Below, in pieces: positions 36,657 through 44,896 of a DNA stretch of 47,184 nt; position 1 is the stretch's first letter, and each line of letters begins with the position of its first letter. The stretch comes from Ideonella aquatica (lineage in GTDB: Bacteria; Pseudomonadota; Gammaproteobacteria; Burkholderiales; Burkholderiaceae_C): positions 1 to 47,184 of the forward strand of contig NZ_JAGQDE010000029.1 in the NCBI RefSeq assembly GCF_018069755.1, read 5' to 3'. The position numbers and the translations under genes were made by a program. The notes under the pieces were generated by a model. The model had not been told where the DNA came from. It worked only from the letters and a program-made list of their open reading frames with translations, and did no database searches.

Positions 36657-38048
36657 ATGCTGAACCTGCAGCCCACCTCCGCCACCCCGCTGGTCACGCA
36701 GATCGTCGACGGCCTGGCCGCCCAGATCGACGAGGGCGCGCTGCGCGCCGGCACCAAGGTGCCCTCGATCCGCCAGTTCGCCCATGCCCACCAGGTCAGC
36801 GTGTTCACCGTGGTCGAGGCCTATGACCGGCTGGTGGCCCAGGGCTACCTGGTGTCGCGGCCGCATTCGGGCTTCTTTGTGCGCAAGCGCGCCACACCGG
36901 GCACGTCGGTGGCCGCTGCGGCCAGCGGGCCGCAGGGCTTCGACTCGATGTGGTACCTGCGCAAGATCTTCGAGCACCGCCACCTGGGCATCAAGGCTGG
37001 TTGCGGCTGGCTGCCGGGCGACTGGCTGTTCGAGGACGGGCTGCGCCGCGCGCTGCGCCACCTGGCCGCCGATGACGCCGACCTGGGCGGCTATGGCGAC
37101 CCCAAGGGCTACCCGCCGCTGCGCCAGCACATCGCCGAGGCTTTTGCCGAGCAGGAAGTGCAGGTCCACCCCGGCCAGGTGCTGCTGACCCAGGGCAGCA
37201 GCCAGGCGCTGGACCTGGCGGTGCGCCGCCTGGTGCGCCCGGGCGACGCGGTGCTGGTGGACGACCCCGGCTACGCCAACCTGCTGTTCGCGCTGCGCTA
37301 CCAGGGTGCGCAGCTGCTGGGCGTGCCGCGCACACCGCAGGGCTGGGACCTGGCCGCGCTGGAGTCGCTGATCGCCACCCACCGCCCCAAGGTCTTTTTC
37401 ACGCAGCCGCGCCTGCACAGCCCGACCGGCTCGGTGGCATCGCTGGCCCAGCTGCACCGGGTGCTGCAGCTGGCCGAGCGGCACGACCTGACGATTGTCG
37501 AGAACGACATCTACGCCGACCTGGACCCCGAGCCGCGCCCCTCGCTGGCCAGCCTGGACCAGCTCAACCGGGTGCTGACCATCGGCAGCTACAGCAAGAC
37601 CATCTCGCCCAACATCCGCGTGGGTTTCTTGCTGGGCCACCCCGACCTGGTCGAGGACCTGGCGCAGCTGAAGATGATCTCGGGCCTGACCAGCGCCGAG
37701 TTTGGCGAGCGCCTGGCCCATGGCGCACTGGTGGAGGGCCGCTGGCGCAAGCACCTGAAGGCGCTGCGCGAGCGCCTGGCCGGCGCCCACCAGCAGGTGG
37801 CGCAGCGCCTGGTGGACCAGGGCTTCGAGCTGTTCCATGAGCCCAAGGCCGGCATGTTCCTGTGGGCGCGCCACCCGGCGCTGCCCGACGCGGTGGCGCT
37901 GTCCAACGAAGCTGCCGAGCAGGACATCATGCTCGGCCCCGGCCACCTGTTCATGGCCGACCTGCAGCCTACGCCCTGGATGCGCTTCAACGTGGCCTTC
38001 TGCGGCGACGAGCGGCTGTTTGCTTTTCTGAAGCGCTCGCTGACCTGA
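36657..38048 (+). CDS. MocR/GabR-type PLP-dependent transcriptional regulator
   Basis: The 463-residue protein joins an N-terminal GntR winged helix (residues 1-85; GTKVPSIRQFAHAHQVSVFT, VEAYDRLVAQGYLVSRPHSG) to a fold-type I aminotransferase domain. PLP-site features include the Asp in IVENDIYADLDPEP and K314 in GSYSKTISPNIRVGF. By family knowledge it senses an amino compound, here plausibly GABA, and switches on the divergent gabT-gabD genes. The ATG at 36657 leaves the operator-like repeats in the intergenic space. Confidence 0.9.
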   Translation: MLNLQPTSATPLVTQIVDGLAAQIDEGALRAGTKVPSIRQFAHAHQVSVFTVVEAYDRLVAQGYLVSRPHSGFFVRKRATPGTSVAAAASGPQGFDSMWYLRKIFEHRHLGIKAGCGWLPGDWLFEDGLRRALRHLAADDADLGGYGDPKGYPPLRQHIAEAFAEQEVQVHPGQVLLTQGSSQALDLAVRRLVRPGDAVLVDDPGYANLLFALRYQGAQLLGVPRTPQGWDLAALESLIATHRPKVFFTQPRLHSPTGSVASLAQLHRVLQLAERHDLTIVENDIYADLDPEPRPSLASLDQLNRVLTIGSYSKTISPNIRVGFLLGHPDLVEDLAQLKMISGLTSAEFGERLAHGALVEGRWRKHLKALRERLAGAHQQVAQRLVDQGFELFHEPKAGMFLWARHPALPDAVALSNEAAEQDIMLGPGHLFMADLQPTPWMRFNVAFCGDERLFAFLKRSLT

Positions 38049-38052
38049 GAGC

Positions 38053-38985
38053 TCAGCCCCGGACGATCTCGGCGTCGATGCCGTCCAGCGTGTCGTGCAG
38101 CGGCTGGAGCATCTCGCTCAGCTCGTCGTTCCACTTCGCGGCCACCTTCTTGTAGCGCTTCTCGACCTGCTCGATGTCGGATCGGTAGGCCTTGATGGAC
38201 AGGCCCACCTCGGCGCGCAGCTTGGACAGGCTGTCCTTGCTGCTGGTGATGTTCTTGAACCCGCGCAGCGCGTCGCCCAGGCCGCGGTTGAACTTCAGCG
38301 GGTAGGCGTCGTACTTCTCGGCCTTCAGGAACATCACGGCCTCCTTGGGCAAGGCCTTGTGCCGCTTCTGCGACAGCTTCTTGGCGTCTTCCCACCTGGT
38401 GATCCAGCGGTTGCAGTCTTCCCAGACCGCCCGGTCGGCCGCTGGCGCACTCTGCCGGGACCAGTTGCGCGTCAGGGTCTCGATCTCATGCAGGGCGTCC
38501 TTCAGCAGGTCCACGATGGCCGGGTCGCCCTTGTCCAGCTCGGCCTTCTTGTCGGTGATGAAGCTGCGGTAGCGGGCCATGACCACCAGCGCGCGCTCTG
38601 CGGTCTTGTCGCGCTGCTCGCCGGACTGGCCTTTCTTGAAGTCGGACATCACCTGGTCCAGCAGCTTGCCCAGGCCGTCGTCGAATCGGACTGGAAAGGC
38701 CGCCTCTGCCTTGATCTGGCTCTGCACCTGCGTGGCGCGCTGTTTGACCTGCTCCTTGAGCACCGCCACGAACTGGTCGCCCGTCATGTTCTGGGGCGCA
38801 TTGGGCGCCACCTCGCGCAGCTTGGCGGGCGTCCTGCCGGCGTACACCAAGGCACGCTCCTTGAACTGCTCCAGGTCCCTCTTCAGCTCGGATTCCAGCT
38901 GGATCTGCCGCTTCTTGACGCCGCTGGCATACAGTTTCTCGGCCAGGGTCTTCTTCGCCTTCCAGCGATCGTGCAGGTCCAGCAT
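38053..38985 (-). CDS. Unrecognised helical Lys-rich protein A
   Basis: I do not recognise a family. The 310-residue product is almost entirely helical and rich in Lys, Glu and Ala, with likely coiled coil at both ends (SELKRDLEQFKERALVY and VEKRYKKVAAKWNDELSE). It has no signal peptide or membrane segment. The middle has KYDAYPLKFNRGLGDALRGF, echoed by an earlier FPVRFDDGLGKLLDQVMSDF, suggesting an internal duplication. Its lysine content is unlike its Arg-rich neighbours. GGAG precedes the ATG. It converges on the GabR-like gene (4-base gap). A TTAGC pair upstream (39073-39087) is shared with the next gene, linking it to the STAND regulator. Confidence 0.75.
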   Translation of the reverse strand: MLDLHDRWKAKKTLAEKLYASGVKKRQIQLESELKRDLEQFKERALVYAGRTPAKLREVAPNAPQNMTGDQFVAVLKEQVKQRATQVQSQIKAEAAFPVRFDDGLGKLLDQVMSDFKKGQSGEQRDKTAERALVVMARYRSFITDKKAELDKGDPAIVDLLKDALHEIETLTRNWSRQSAPAADRAVWEDCNRWITRWEDAKKLSQKRHKALPKEAVMFLKAEKYDAYPLKFNRGLGDALRGFKNITSSKDSLSKLRAEVGLSIKAYRSDIEQVEKRYKKVAAKWNDELSEMLQPLHDTLDGIDAEIVRG

Positions 38986-39054
38986 GTCCAGGGTCTCCGT
39001 GTGTGAGGGTCAGGGGACCGCCGCCCTGACCGATGTCGAGCGGCGTCTGGCCTG

Positions 39055-39087
39055 AGTGTGCTGTGGGCCGGTGCTAAGCGCTGCTAA
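39055..39087 (-). promoter_or_regulatory. TTAGC pair upstream of protein A
   Basis: On the minus strand the region reads TTAGC, five bases, TTAGC, twelve bases, CACACT. The boxes are plus-strand GCTAA at 39073-39077 and 39083-39087. The same spacing occurs before protein B at 40114-40146. The left box pair also overlaps a possible CGCTGC/GCAGCG hairpin. The rest of the 159-base gap 38986-39144 shows nothing else I can name. Confidence 0.5.
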
Positions 39088-39144
39088 AAGGCGCGCAGCG
39101 GCGTCGCAACAGGTGCGGGCGCGGTGTTCGGCGGTGGGCGGCGC

Positions 39145-40086
39145 TCAGTGCAGGCCCAGGCGGGCGAGCTGGCCGCGGGCCTGCTCGCCCAGCTTGGACA
39201 GCTCGGCCACCTGCAGCAGCACCTGCTCGGGTGGCAGCTCGTCCAGGAAGCCGCCCTGCGCGTCATCGGCATAGCGGGCCAGGCGGGTACACAGGGCGGT
39301 CGCTGCGTGGCGGTCCAGGTGCGGCAGCACCGCGTCGGACTGCTCGCACCATGCCAGCAGCCGGCGCAGTCGCGTGGCCAGCGCCTGAGCATAGGCGTGC
39401 ATGTGCCGGGCCAGCGCCTGTCGCGTGGCCTCGCCGGGATCCTGCGCGAAGTGCCGGTAGGCCGGCACGATGTGGTCGGACATGCTGGCGTAAGTCCCCG
39501 AGTCCATCGACCGCAGCCGCTCGATGAGGCTGTGGATCAGCGCCTGCAGCTCGCGTGATCGCCGCACCGTGTCCGAGGCTGACCATTGCCGCTCGGCCCG
39601 CGCCAGGGCCTGACGCAGGGCCGTGGACTCAATCTGAGAGTGCAGCAGGTGGGCGGTGCTGGCCATGTGTTCCAGGGCCCGCACGCTGGGCCGGGTCAGC
39701 AAGGAGCTGTCGTAATGCTGAGCCACCGCGAGCGCCTGGCGGCGCAGCACCCGCAGGCGAGAGCGCAGGCGGCACAGGCCGGCCGAGTCGATCAGCGCCA
39801 CGGCACGGGCAATGCAATGGTCGATGGCAGCGGGATCGCCTTCCAGGCGGATCCAGTCGATGGCCGCGAGCTCGCTGTCCAGCGCCCGCAGCTGGTGGGC
39901 GAGGCCGGTGGGCCGACGCCGCAACAGCCAGGGCTTGTTCGCCTGCCACCAGCCCACGGTCAGGGCATCGGGCAGGCGCGGCGCGGCGGCATCCGGCCGG
40001 AACAGCCCATGCCAGCCGCATTCGGCCAGCGCCAGGCTGGGCGACAGGCCCACGGGCACGGAGATCGAAGCAACAGAACCACTCAT
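39145..40086 (-). CDS. Unrecognised helical Arg/Ala-rich protein B
   Basis: I do not recognise a family. The 313-residue product (ATG at 40086) has a short N-terminal region with hydrophobic and Trp residues (ALAECGWHGLF, LTVGWWQANKPWLL). A long run of helices rich in Arg, Ala and Leu follows (LRSRLRVLRRQALAVAQHY, RQALARHMHAYAQALATRL). No signal peptide or membrane helix is evident. It is divergent from the STAND regulator across 146 bases that hold the repeats at 40130-40192, and it shares the promoter pattern of protein A. The layout suggests it is a target or partner of the STAND protein. Confidence 0.72.
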   Translation of the reverse strand: MSGSVASISVPVGLSPSLALAECGWHGLFRPDAAAPRLPDALTVGWWQANKPWLLRRRPTGLAHQLRALDSELAAIDWIRLEGDPAAIDHCIARAVALIDSAGLCRLRSRLRVLRRQALAVAQHYDSSLLTRPSVRALEHMASTAHLLHSQIESTALRQALARAERQWSASDTVRRSRELQALIHSLIERLRSMDSGTYASMSDHIVPAYRHFAQDPGEATRQALARHMHAYAQALATRLRRLLAWCEQSDAVLPHLDRHAATALCTRLARYADDAQGGFLDELPPEQVLLQVAELSKLGEQARGQLARLGLH

Positions 40087-40113
40087 GCTGGCTGGAAGGT
40101 CGGTGTGAGCTGC

Positions 40114-40146
40114 ACTGTAGGCCGGGACGGCGCTAAATGGCGCTAA
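40114..40146 (-). promoter_or_regulatory. TTAGC pair and -10-like element upstream of protein B
   Basis: On the minus strand TTAGC (40146-40142), five bases, TTAGC (40136-40132), twelve bases, TACAGT (40119-40114). The boxes occupy the place of a -35 element, as expected for activation by an OmpR-type winged-helix protein binding 10-bp direct repeats. The identical spacing is found before protein A. Confidence 0.55.
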
Positions 40147-40150
40147 CTGC

Positions 40151-40192
40151 GGGGCGCCAACTGCGGGGCGCCAACTGCGGGGCGCCAACTGC
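40151..40192 (+). repeat. Three perfect 14-bp tandem repeats before the STAND regulator
   Basis: GGGGCGCCAACTGC is repeated three times without change (40151-40164, 40165-40178, 40179-40192). The core GCGCCAAC is one base from the GCGCTAAC of the preceding boxes (40130-40146), so five related cores lie in a row at spacings of 10, 14, 14 and 14. They end 25 bases before a -10-like TCTAAC (40218-40223) for the regulator gene. Confidence 0.93.
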
Positions 40193-40232
40193 GAACCGAC
40201 ACCGCCGGCGCAGGGCGTCTAACATCCGGGAC

Positions 40233-42836
40233 ATGTCCGACCCAACCGCGCGCAGCGTCCCCCGCTCCCGCCCCAGCGGCGGTCTGTCTGCCGGCGTGTT
40301 GCGCTGTGGTGATTTCGTGGTCGATCTGTCCACTCGGCGACTGCGTTCTGCGGATGGGGCCGCGGTGGCGATCGGCTCGCGAGCCTTTGACCTGCTGCTG
40401 GCGCTGATCGAGGGCCACGGCCAGCCGGTACCGGGCGAGCAGCTGCGCGCGCGTGTCTGGCCCCGCCGCGTCGTGGCGGACAACAACCTGCGTGTGCAAC
40501 TCACGCTGCTGCGGCGGCTGCTGGGCCGCGAGGCCGTGGCCTACCTGCCCGGCCTGGGATACCGGCTGACGGTGCCGATCGAGTGGCCCGCGGCCGCCGA
40601 CGACGAGCCGACGCCAGCGCCGGGGCATCTGCCCGAGATCCTGTGGCCGCTGCTGGGCCGCGAGGGCTGGATGCAGCGGCTCGATGCCGAGCTGCGACCG
40701 GGCGCCCGCCTCAGCCTGGTGGCGGCGGGTGGCATAGGCAAGACCTCGCTGGCGCTGGCCCTGGCCCACCAGGGCGCGCGGCGCTTTGCCGATGGCGCCT
40801 GGTGGGTGGACCTGACCCCGCTGCGCGATCCGCAGGAGCTGCCTCGGCAGGTGGCCGCCGCGTTGGGTTTGCCGGTGATGCGCGAGCGCGCGCTGGATCA
40901 GCTGGGCCATGCGCTGTCGTCCTGGTCGGCGCTGCTGGTGCTCGACAACTGCGAGCACCTGAGAGCCGCCGCCTGCGAGCTGGCCGATCGGCTGCTGCGC
41001 GTGGCCTCCGGGGTGGGCCTGCTGGTGACCAGCCGGGTGGCGCTGGGCTGTGCGGGTGAGCAGTTGTGCCACCTGCCGCCACTGGATCTGCCGGGAGCCG
41101 ATGCGCCCTGGTCGGCGCTGCAGCGCAGCGGCGCCGTGCAGCTGTTCGAGACGCGGACCCGCGCTGCCGATCAGCGATTTCGCCTGCGACCCGAAAATGC
41201 ACAGCGCGTGGCCGAGATCTGCCGGCAACTCGACGGCAATGCCTTTGCCATCACGCTGGCCGCTGCCCAGGTGCCGGTACTGGGCCTGCAATGGGTACAC
41301 GACAGCCTGGAAGATCGACTGAACTGGAGGCACCGGCAGCCAGCGGCCGATGACGACGCGCCGCACCACCGTTCGTTGGCGGCCACGCTGGACTGGTCCT
41401 GTGCACTGCTGCGCGAGCCGGCCCAGCGGCTGCTGCGTCGGCTGGGCGTGACCACGGGCAGCGTGGCCGTCGGACTGGTCGAGGCGCTGGCCGCTGCGGC
41501 GGAGCCGCTGCGCGCCAGCGACGGGCGCCAGGCGATCGAGGCCCTGGTGGCCCACGGCCTGCTGGCGCTGGAGGTCCGCGCACTGGATGGCACCAGTGAG
41601 CCGGCCTACGTGATGCACGGGTCGGTGCGTCTGTACGCCCGCGAGCAACTGCAAACCTCAGGCGAGTGGGACGCTGCGCACGAGGCGCTGGCCCGCTGGT
41701 TGTCAGGCCAACTGGGCGGCGACGGGCCGCTCGACGCCGAGCCGCCACCCCCGCCGCAACGCGTGCAGCAGCTGTCGGCCGATGTGCAGGTGGCCGTGGC
41801 CTGGGCGGCCCGGACCCAGCCGGACCTGGGGGTGGCGCTGGTGCGCCGCTGCATCGTGGGGTGGCGCCGCCATGGACAGCATGCGCTGGCGATGCGGCTG
41901 TCTGCAGAACTGCTGGCGAATGTGGACCAGCATGCGCTGGCGCTGCGATTCCTGTTGCTGGAAGGGCTCTGCGGGATCCAGTGGGAGCTGGAGCACCACG
42001 ACCAGGTGTTCCAGCACGCCCGCGAGATGCAGGCGCTGCTGCAGGCTGACCAGGGCCTGGAGCGGCCCATCTGGCTGCGACGCTGGGCCCAGGCGCTCGC
42101 CTGGCAGGCCCATGTGCTGTGCTACCAGCAGGGGTCGGCTGCCGCGGTGCCGCTGCTGTACGAGGCCCTGGCGGCCAGCCGCGAGGGGCATGACGGGCGC
42201 GGCCTTCGCCAGTCGCTGGCCAACCTGGGCTGGTATCTGCAGGACCTGGGGCAATTCGATGAGGCGCATCCCTTGCTCGTCGAGTCCCTGCAGCTGAGCC
42301 TGGAGGCCGGCGACGACTGGGGCGTTCTGGTGGCGCTTGAGAACCTGGGCGAGCTGGAGCTGCACCGTGGCCGGCCGCTGCTGGCGATCGAGCACTTTGC
42401 GCGCGAGGCCGAACTGGCCCGTCGCGTACCTGACCTGTTCCGCCGCTGCCAGGCGCTGGTGTCGCTGGTGCAATCCCAGCTGGCCCTTTCTGGCGAACCC
42501 GCCGACCGTGCCGCGCTGCTGGAGGCCCTGGTTCTGGCCCGGCAGCATGGATTCCTGCGCCCGATGTGCCACGGCGTGTCGGTGCTGGCGCTGCTGCAGG
42601 CCCGCAGTGGCCAACCGGCCGAAGCGCTGGCGACCCTGGTCTTCAGCGAGCACCTGCATCGTCGACTGGCCTTGCCCATCTGCCAGAGCAGCCAGCGTGC
42701 CGAGGTAGAAGCCCGCACCCTGTGCGCTGACACGCTGTCAGCAGCGACGCGCCGCGCTGCTCAGGCGCGCGGCGAGCTGCTGGAACTGGCCGAGCTGATC
42801 AGCGGTCTGCAGACACCTCAGTCGTCCGGCTCGTAG
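40233..42836 (+). CDS. STAND regulator: winged helix, NB-ARC-type ATPase and TPR-like tail
   Basis: The 867-residue protein begins with an OmpR/CadC-type winged helix (residues 24-117; IGSRAFDLLLALIEGHGQ, RVVADNNLRVQLTLLRRLLG, YLPGLGYRLTVP). An ATPase of the STAND class follows, with Walker A AAGGIGKTSLAL (165-176) and Walker B ALLVLDNCEHL (233-243), and TSRVALGCAGEQ as sensor region. The last 350 residues are TPR-like helices (LRQSLANLGWYLQDLGQFDEA). By analogy to MalT/AfsR-like STAND proteins it would be a ligand-gated switch that oligomerises on DNA. The ATG at 40233 leaves the 14-bp repeats in the promoter. Its 3' end overlaps the converging gene by 19 bases. Confidence 0.88.
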   Translation: MSDPTARSVPRSRPSGGLSAGVLRCGDFVVDLSTRRLRSADGAAVAIGSRAFDLLLALIEGHGQPVPGEQLRARVWPRRVVADNNLRVQLTLLRRLLGREAVAYLPGLGYRLTVPIEWPAAADDEPTPAPGHLPEILWPLLGREGWMQRLDAELRPGARLSLVAAGGIGKTSLALALAHQGARRFADGAWWVDLTPLRDPQELPRQVAAALGLPVMRERALDQLGHALSSWSALLVLDNCEHLRAAACELADRLLRVASGVGLLVTSRVALGCAGEQLCHLPPLDLPGADAPWSALQRSGAVQLFETRTRAADQRFRLRPENAQRVAEICRQLDGNAFAITLAAAQVPVLGLQWVHDSLEDRLNWRHRQPAADDDAPHHRSLAATLDWSCALLREPAQRLLRRLGVTTGSVAVGLVEALAAAAEPLRASDGRQAIEALVAHGLLALEVRALDGTSEPAYVMHGSVRLYAREQLQTSGEWDAAHEALARWLSGQLGGDGPLDAEPPPPPQRVQQLSADVQVAVAWAARTQPDLGVALVRRCIVGWRRHGQHALAMRLSAELLANVDQHALALRFLLLEGLCGIQWELEHHDQVFQHAREMQALLQADQGLERPIWLRRWAQALAWQAHVLCYQQGSAAAVPLLYEALAASREGHDGRGLRQSLANLGWYLQDLGQFDEAHPLLVESLQLSLEAGDDWGVLVALENLGELELHRGRPLLAIEHFAREAELARRVPDLFRRCQALVSLVQSQLALSGEPADRAALLEALVLARQHGFLRPMCHGVSVLALLQARSGQPAEALATLVFSEHLHRRLALPICQSSQRAEVEARTLCADTLSAATRRAAQARGELLELAELISGLQTPQSSGS

Positions 42837-43204
42837 AGCTGCGCAAAGCGCTCGGCGCTGACCGCGTAGGCGTCGCCGCCGTCAGGCTGGTTGGACACCA
42901 GCCAGTCGCCAACGGCGTGGTGGGTGCGGCCTTCCTGGGTGGCCACACTGCCGGCGCGAGTGGCCTGCTCGGCCCACACCGGCGCGCTCTTCACGAAGCG
43001 GCCGGGCGAGACCTCTCGGTAGGTGGCGGCAAAGCTCTCGGCCGAGACGGTGTAGACCTCGCCGCCGTTGTCGACCAGCCAGTCGCCCGCCTGGGCGCGC
43101 TGCAGGTCGCCCCACTTGCGGTAGACCAGGCCCTCGGTGTCCAGCCGCAGTTGCACGGCGGTGACGGCCTGGTCGGGGCGGCGGCGAAAGCGCTGGCGGG
43201 TCAT
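42818..43204 (-). CDS. Short protein with duplicated PGDYG-like domain
   Basis: The 128-residue protein contains two copies of one motif: AGDWLVDNGGEVYTVSAESF and, about 55 residues later, VGDWLVSNQPDGGDAYAVSAERF, each followed by Tyr-containing residues. This pattern (G-D-W/Y-L/V-V, then E/A-Y-x-V-S-A-E-x-F) resembles the PGDYG family found in phage and bacterial proteins of unknown function. The N-terminus is basic. It converges on the STAND regulator with a 19-base 3' overlap and stands alone on its strand, with 57 bases before the next gene. Confidence 0.75.
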   Translation of the reverse strand: MTRQRFRRRPDQAVTAVQLRLDTEGLVYRKWGDLQRAQAGDWLVDNGGEVYTVSAESFAATYREVSPGRFVKSAPVWAEQATRAGSVATQEGRTHHAVGDWLVSNQPDGGDAYAVSAERFAQLYEPDD

Positions 43205-43261
43205 GGGCAGAGGGCAAGGAGCGAGGCAACAGCCTGCATTGTCGCCGCCCGCTGTACCCCG

Positions 43262-44401
43262 TCAGGACGGCAGAAAGTCCAGCGGCCAGCTCACCACCAT
43301 CTCGTCCACGTCCTTGGCGCCGAAGTCGAACTGGCGGATGCGTGCCAGCAGCTTGGCCTCCAGCTCGGGTGTCTTCAGCTCACTGCTGACTAGGCGCAAC
43401 CCGCTGACGTTGCCGGTCGGAGCGATGCGCAGCTCCACCACCACCTTGCCCTGCAGCGATGCATCGTCGCGCAGCGCGCGGTTGTAGATCGCGTAGATCG
43501 CGCCCTTGTGGCGCTCGAAGACCAGCCGGATCTCCTCCAGCGAGCGCGAGGCCTTGCCGCTGTGGCCACGCTGTACCGCACCGCCCTTGCTGGCGCTGCC
43601 GCCGCCCACGCCGGTGCCGTTGCCCTTGCCGCCGGTGGCCGAGCCACCGCCGCCGCCCGGTCCACCCCCACCGCCGCCCCCGGCCACGCCCTCGACCAGC
43701 GTGGTGCTGCGGCCGGCCAGGCCGCCGCCGCCGCTGTCGCGGCTGAGCGCGGCGGTGTTGATGCCGCCGCTGCCGCCGGTGGCGTTGCTGGTGATCAGCG
43801 CGCGGTCGGGCAGGCCCGGCTGGGTGCCGGCGCCCACGCCGGGTCCGGTGGCCACGCCGACGCCCGGGCCGGGGTGGATCTTCTCCTGCAACTGCACCGC
43901 GGTGGGCGCGCCGTGGATGGCCGCCAGCTGGTCCTTCATGGCCAGCAGGCCGACGCCGGCGGCGCGCTGTCGGGCGCCCACCTCGCCCGGCGCGCGGCCA
44001 GGAATGGGGCGGCGCGCTTCGGGCACCGGCGGCTGGTCGGCGTTGGGCGTCTCATTGCGGGGCCGAGGCTCCTTGCGGGCCGGGATGTCCTTTTCGGCGG
44101 GCGGGCGCTCAGCCGCCTTGTCGGGCGCCGGCTTCTCTGCGGCCGGCGCCGGGCGGGGTGCGGGCGGCGGCGCCAGGCGCTGCTCCTCCAGCAGCTTGGC
44201 CATCGGTGCGCTCAGACCCGGCCGGGCCTCGGGCGGGCGCTCGGGCCGCGGCAGCCAGCCGGCCACCAGTGCCCCCAGCAGGCTGGCCGCCAGCAGGCCG
44301 CGCCACAGGCGGCGAAAGCGCGCCTCGTCGATCGCTGAGACCGACCAGGCCAGCACCGGCTGGCGAAAGCTCACCGCCGGCATCGTCATCGCGGCATTCA
44401 T
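43262..44401 (-). CDS. AgmX/PglI-type TonB-like protein
   Basis: The 379-residue protein has one N-terminal membrane segment (about 33-50, RGLLAASLLGALVAGWL), a long Pro/Ala/Lys/Glu-rich stretch and a Gly-rich region with runs of seven and five glycines. The C-terminal AgmX/PglI domain follows (from SRSLEEIRLVFERHKGAIYAIYNRAL; GKVVVELRIAPTGNVSGL). TonB-like proteins of this layout transmit force from an ExbB/ExbD-type motor to the outer membrane. The start overlaps the exbD stop (ATGA), so it is the last gene of the motor operon. What it energises is not evident. Confidence 0.85.
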   Translation of the reverse strand: MNAAMTMPAVSFRQPVLAWSVSAIDEARFRRLWRGLLAASLLGALVAGWLPRPERPPEARPGLSAPMAKLLEEQRLAPPPAPRPAPAAEKPAPDKAAERPPAEKDIPARKEPRPRNETPNADQPPVPEARRPIPGRAPGEVGARQRAAGVGLLAMKDQLAAIHGAPTAVQLQEKIHPGPGVGVATGPGVGAGTQPGLPDRALITSNATGGSGGINTAALSRDSGGGGLAGRSTTLVEGVAGGGGGGGPGGGGGSATGGKGNGTGVGGGSASKGGAVQRGHSGKASRSLEEIRLVFERHKGAIYAIYNRALRDDASLQGKVVVELRIAPTGNVSGLRLVSSELKTPELEAKLLARIRQFDFGAKDVDEMVVSWPLDFLPS

Positions 44402-44895
44402 GGCGCCACCGCCTTCTGCCGCACTGCGAAGCGCACGTCCTCCAGGCCCGCGCGGGCGCAGGAGACCATGACCTTGCGCAGCAGCTGGTAGGGCAGCTCC
44501 TGGTCGGCCATCAGCGTGACGCTCTTGCGGTCGTTCTCGGCGCGCACCGCCTGGCGCTCGGCCAGCAGGCGCTGCAGCTCAAGCTGCAGCGGCGCGATCA
44601 GGTCCTCGGGCTGGGCCAGGGCCTCGGGCGTGGCGGCCACGCGGCGGCCCTCGACCACGATGTCCTCGGCACTGACAGTCACCACCAACGTGGCCTGCGG
44701 GGCGGTCTCGGCCACCGACTCGGGCAGGCGCACCGCCTTGCTCGAGGGCAGCAGCTCCACCTCGCTGGCGTTGGACAGCAGGAAGAAGATCAGGATGGTG
44801 AACACGTCGATCAGCGAGACCAGGTTCATGTCCACCATGTCGTGGTCGCGCGACTTGCGCGCGGCGCGTTTTTGCAGCGGGGTCAGCTTGGCCAT
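44398..44895 (-). CDS. ExbD/TolR-type motor protein with intact proton Asp
   Basis: The 165-residue protein has a short cytoplasmic lead, one membrane segment containing the proton-carrying acid (D30 in MNLVSLIDVFTILIFFLL) and a periplasmic domain (SAEDIVVEGRRVAA, VTLMADQELPYQLLRKVM). It should form the ion path with the ExbB homologue. One base separates it from the preceding exbD-like gene. Its lead MAKLTPLQKRAARKSRDHDM is longer than in E. coli ExbD. Confidence 0.9.
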   Translation of the reverse strand: MAKLTPLQKRAARKSRDHDMVDMNLVSLIDVFTILIFFLLSNASEVELLPSSKAVRLPESVAETAPQATLVVTVSAEDIVVEGRRVAATPEALAQPEDLIAPLQLELQRLLAERQAVRAENDRKSVTLMADQELPYQLLRKVMVSCARAGLEDVRFAVRQKAVAP

Positions 44896-44896
44896 G

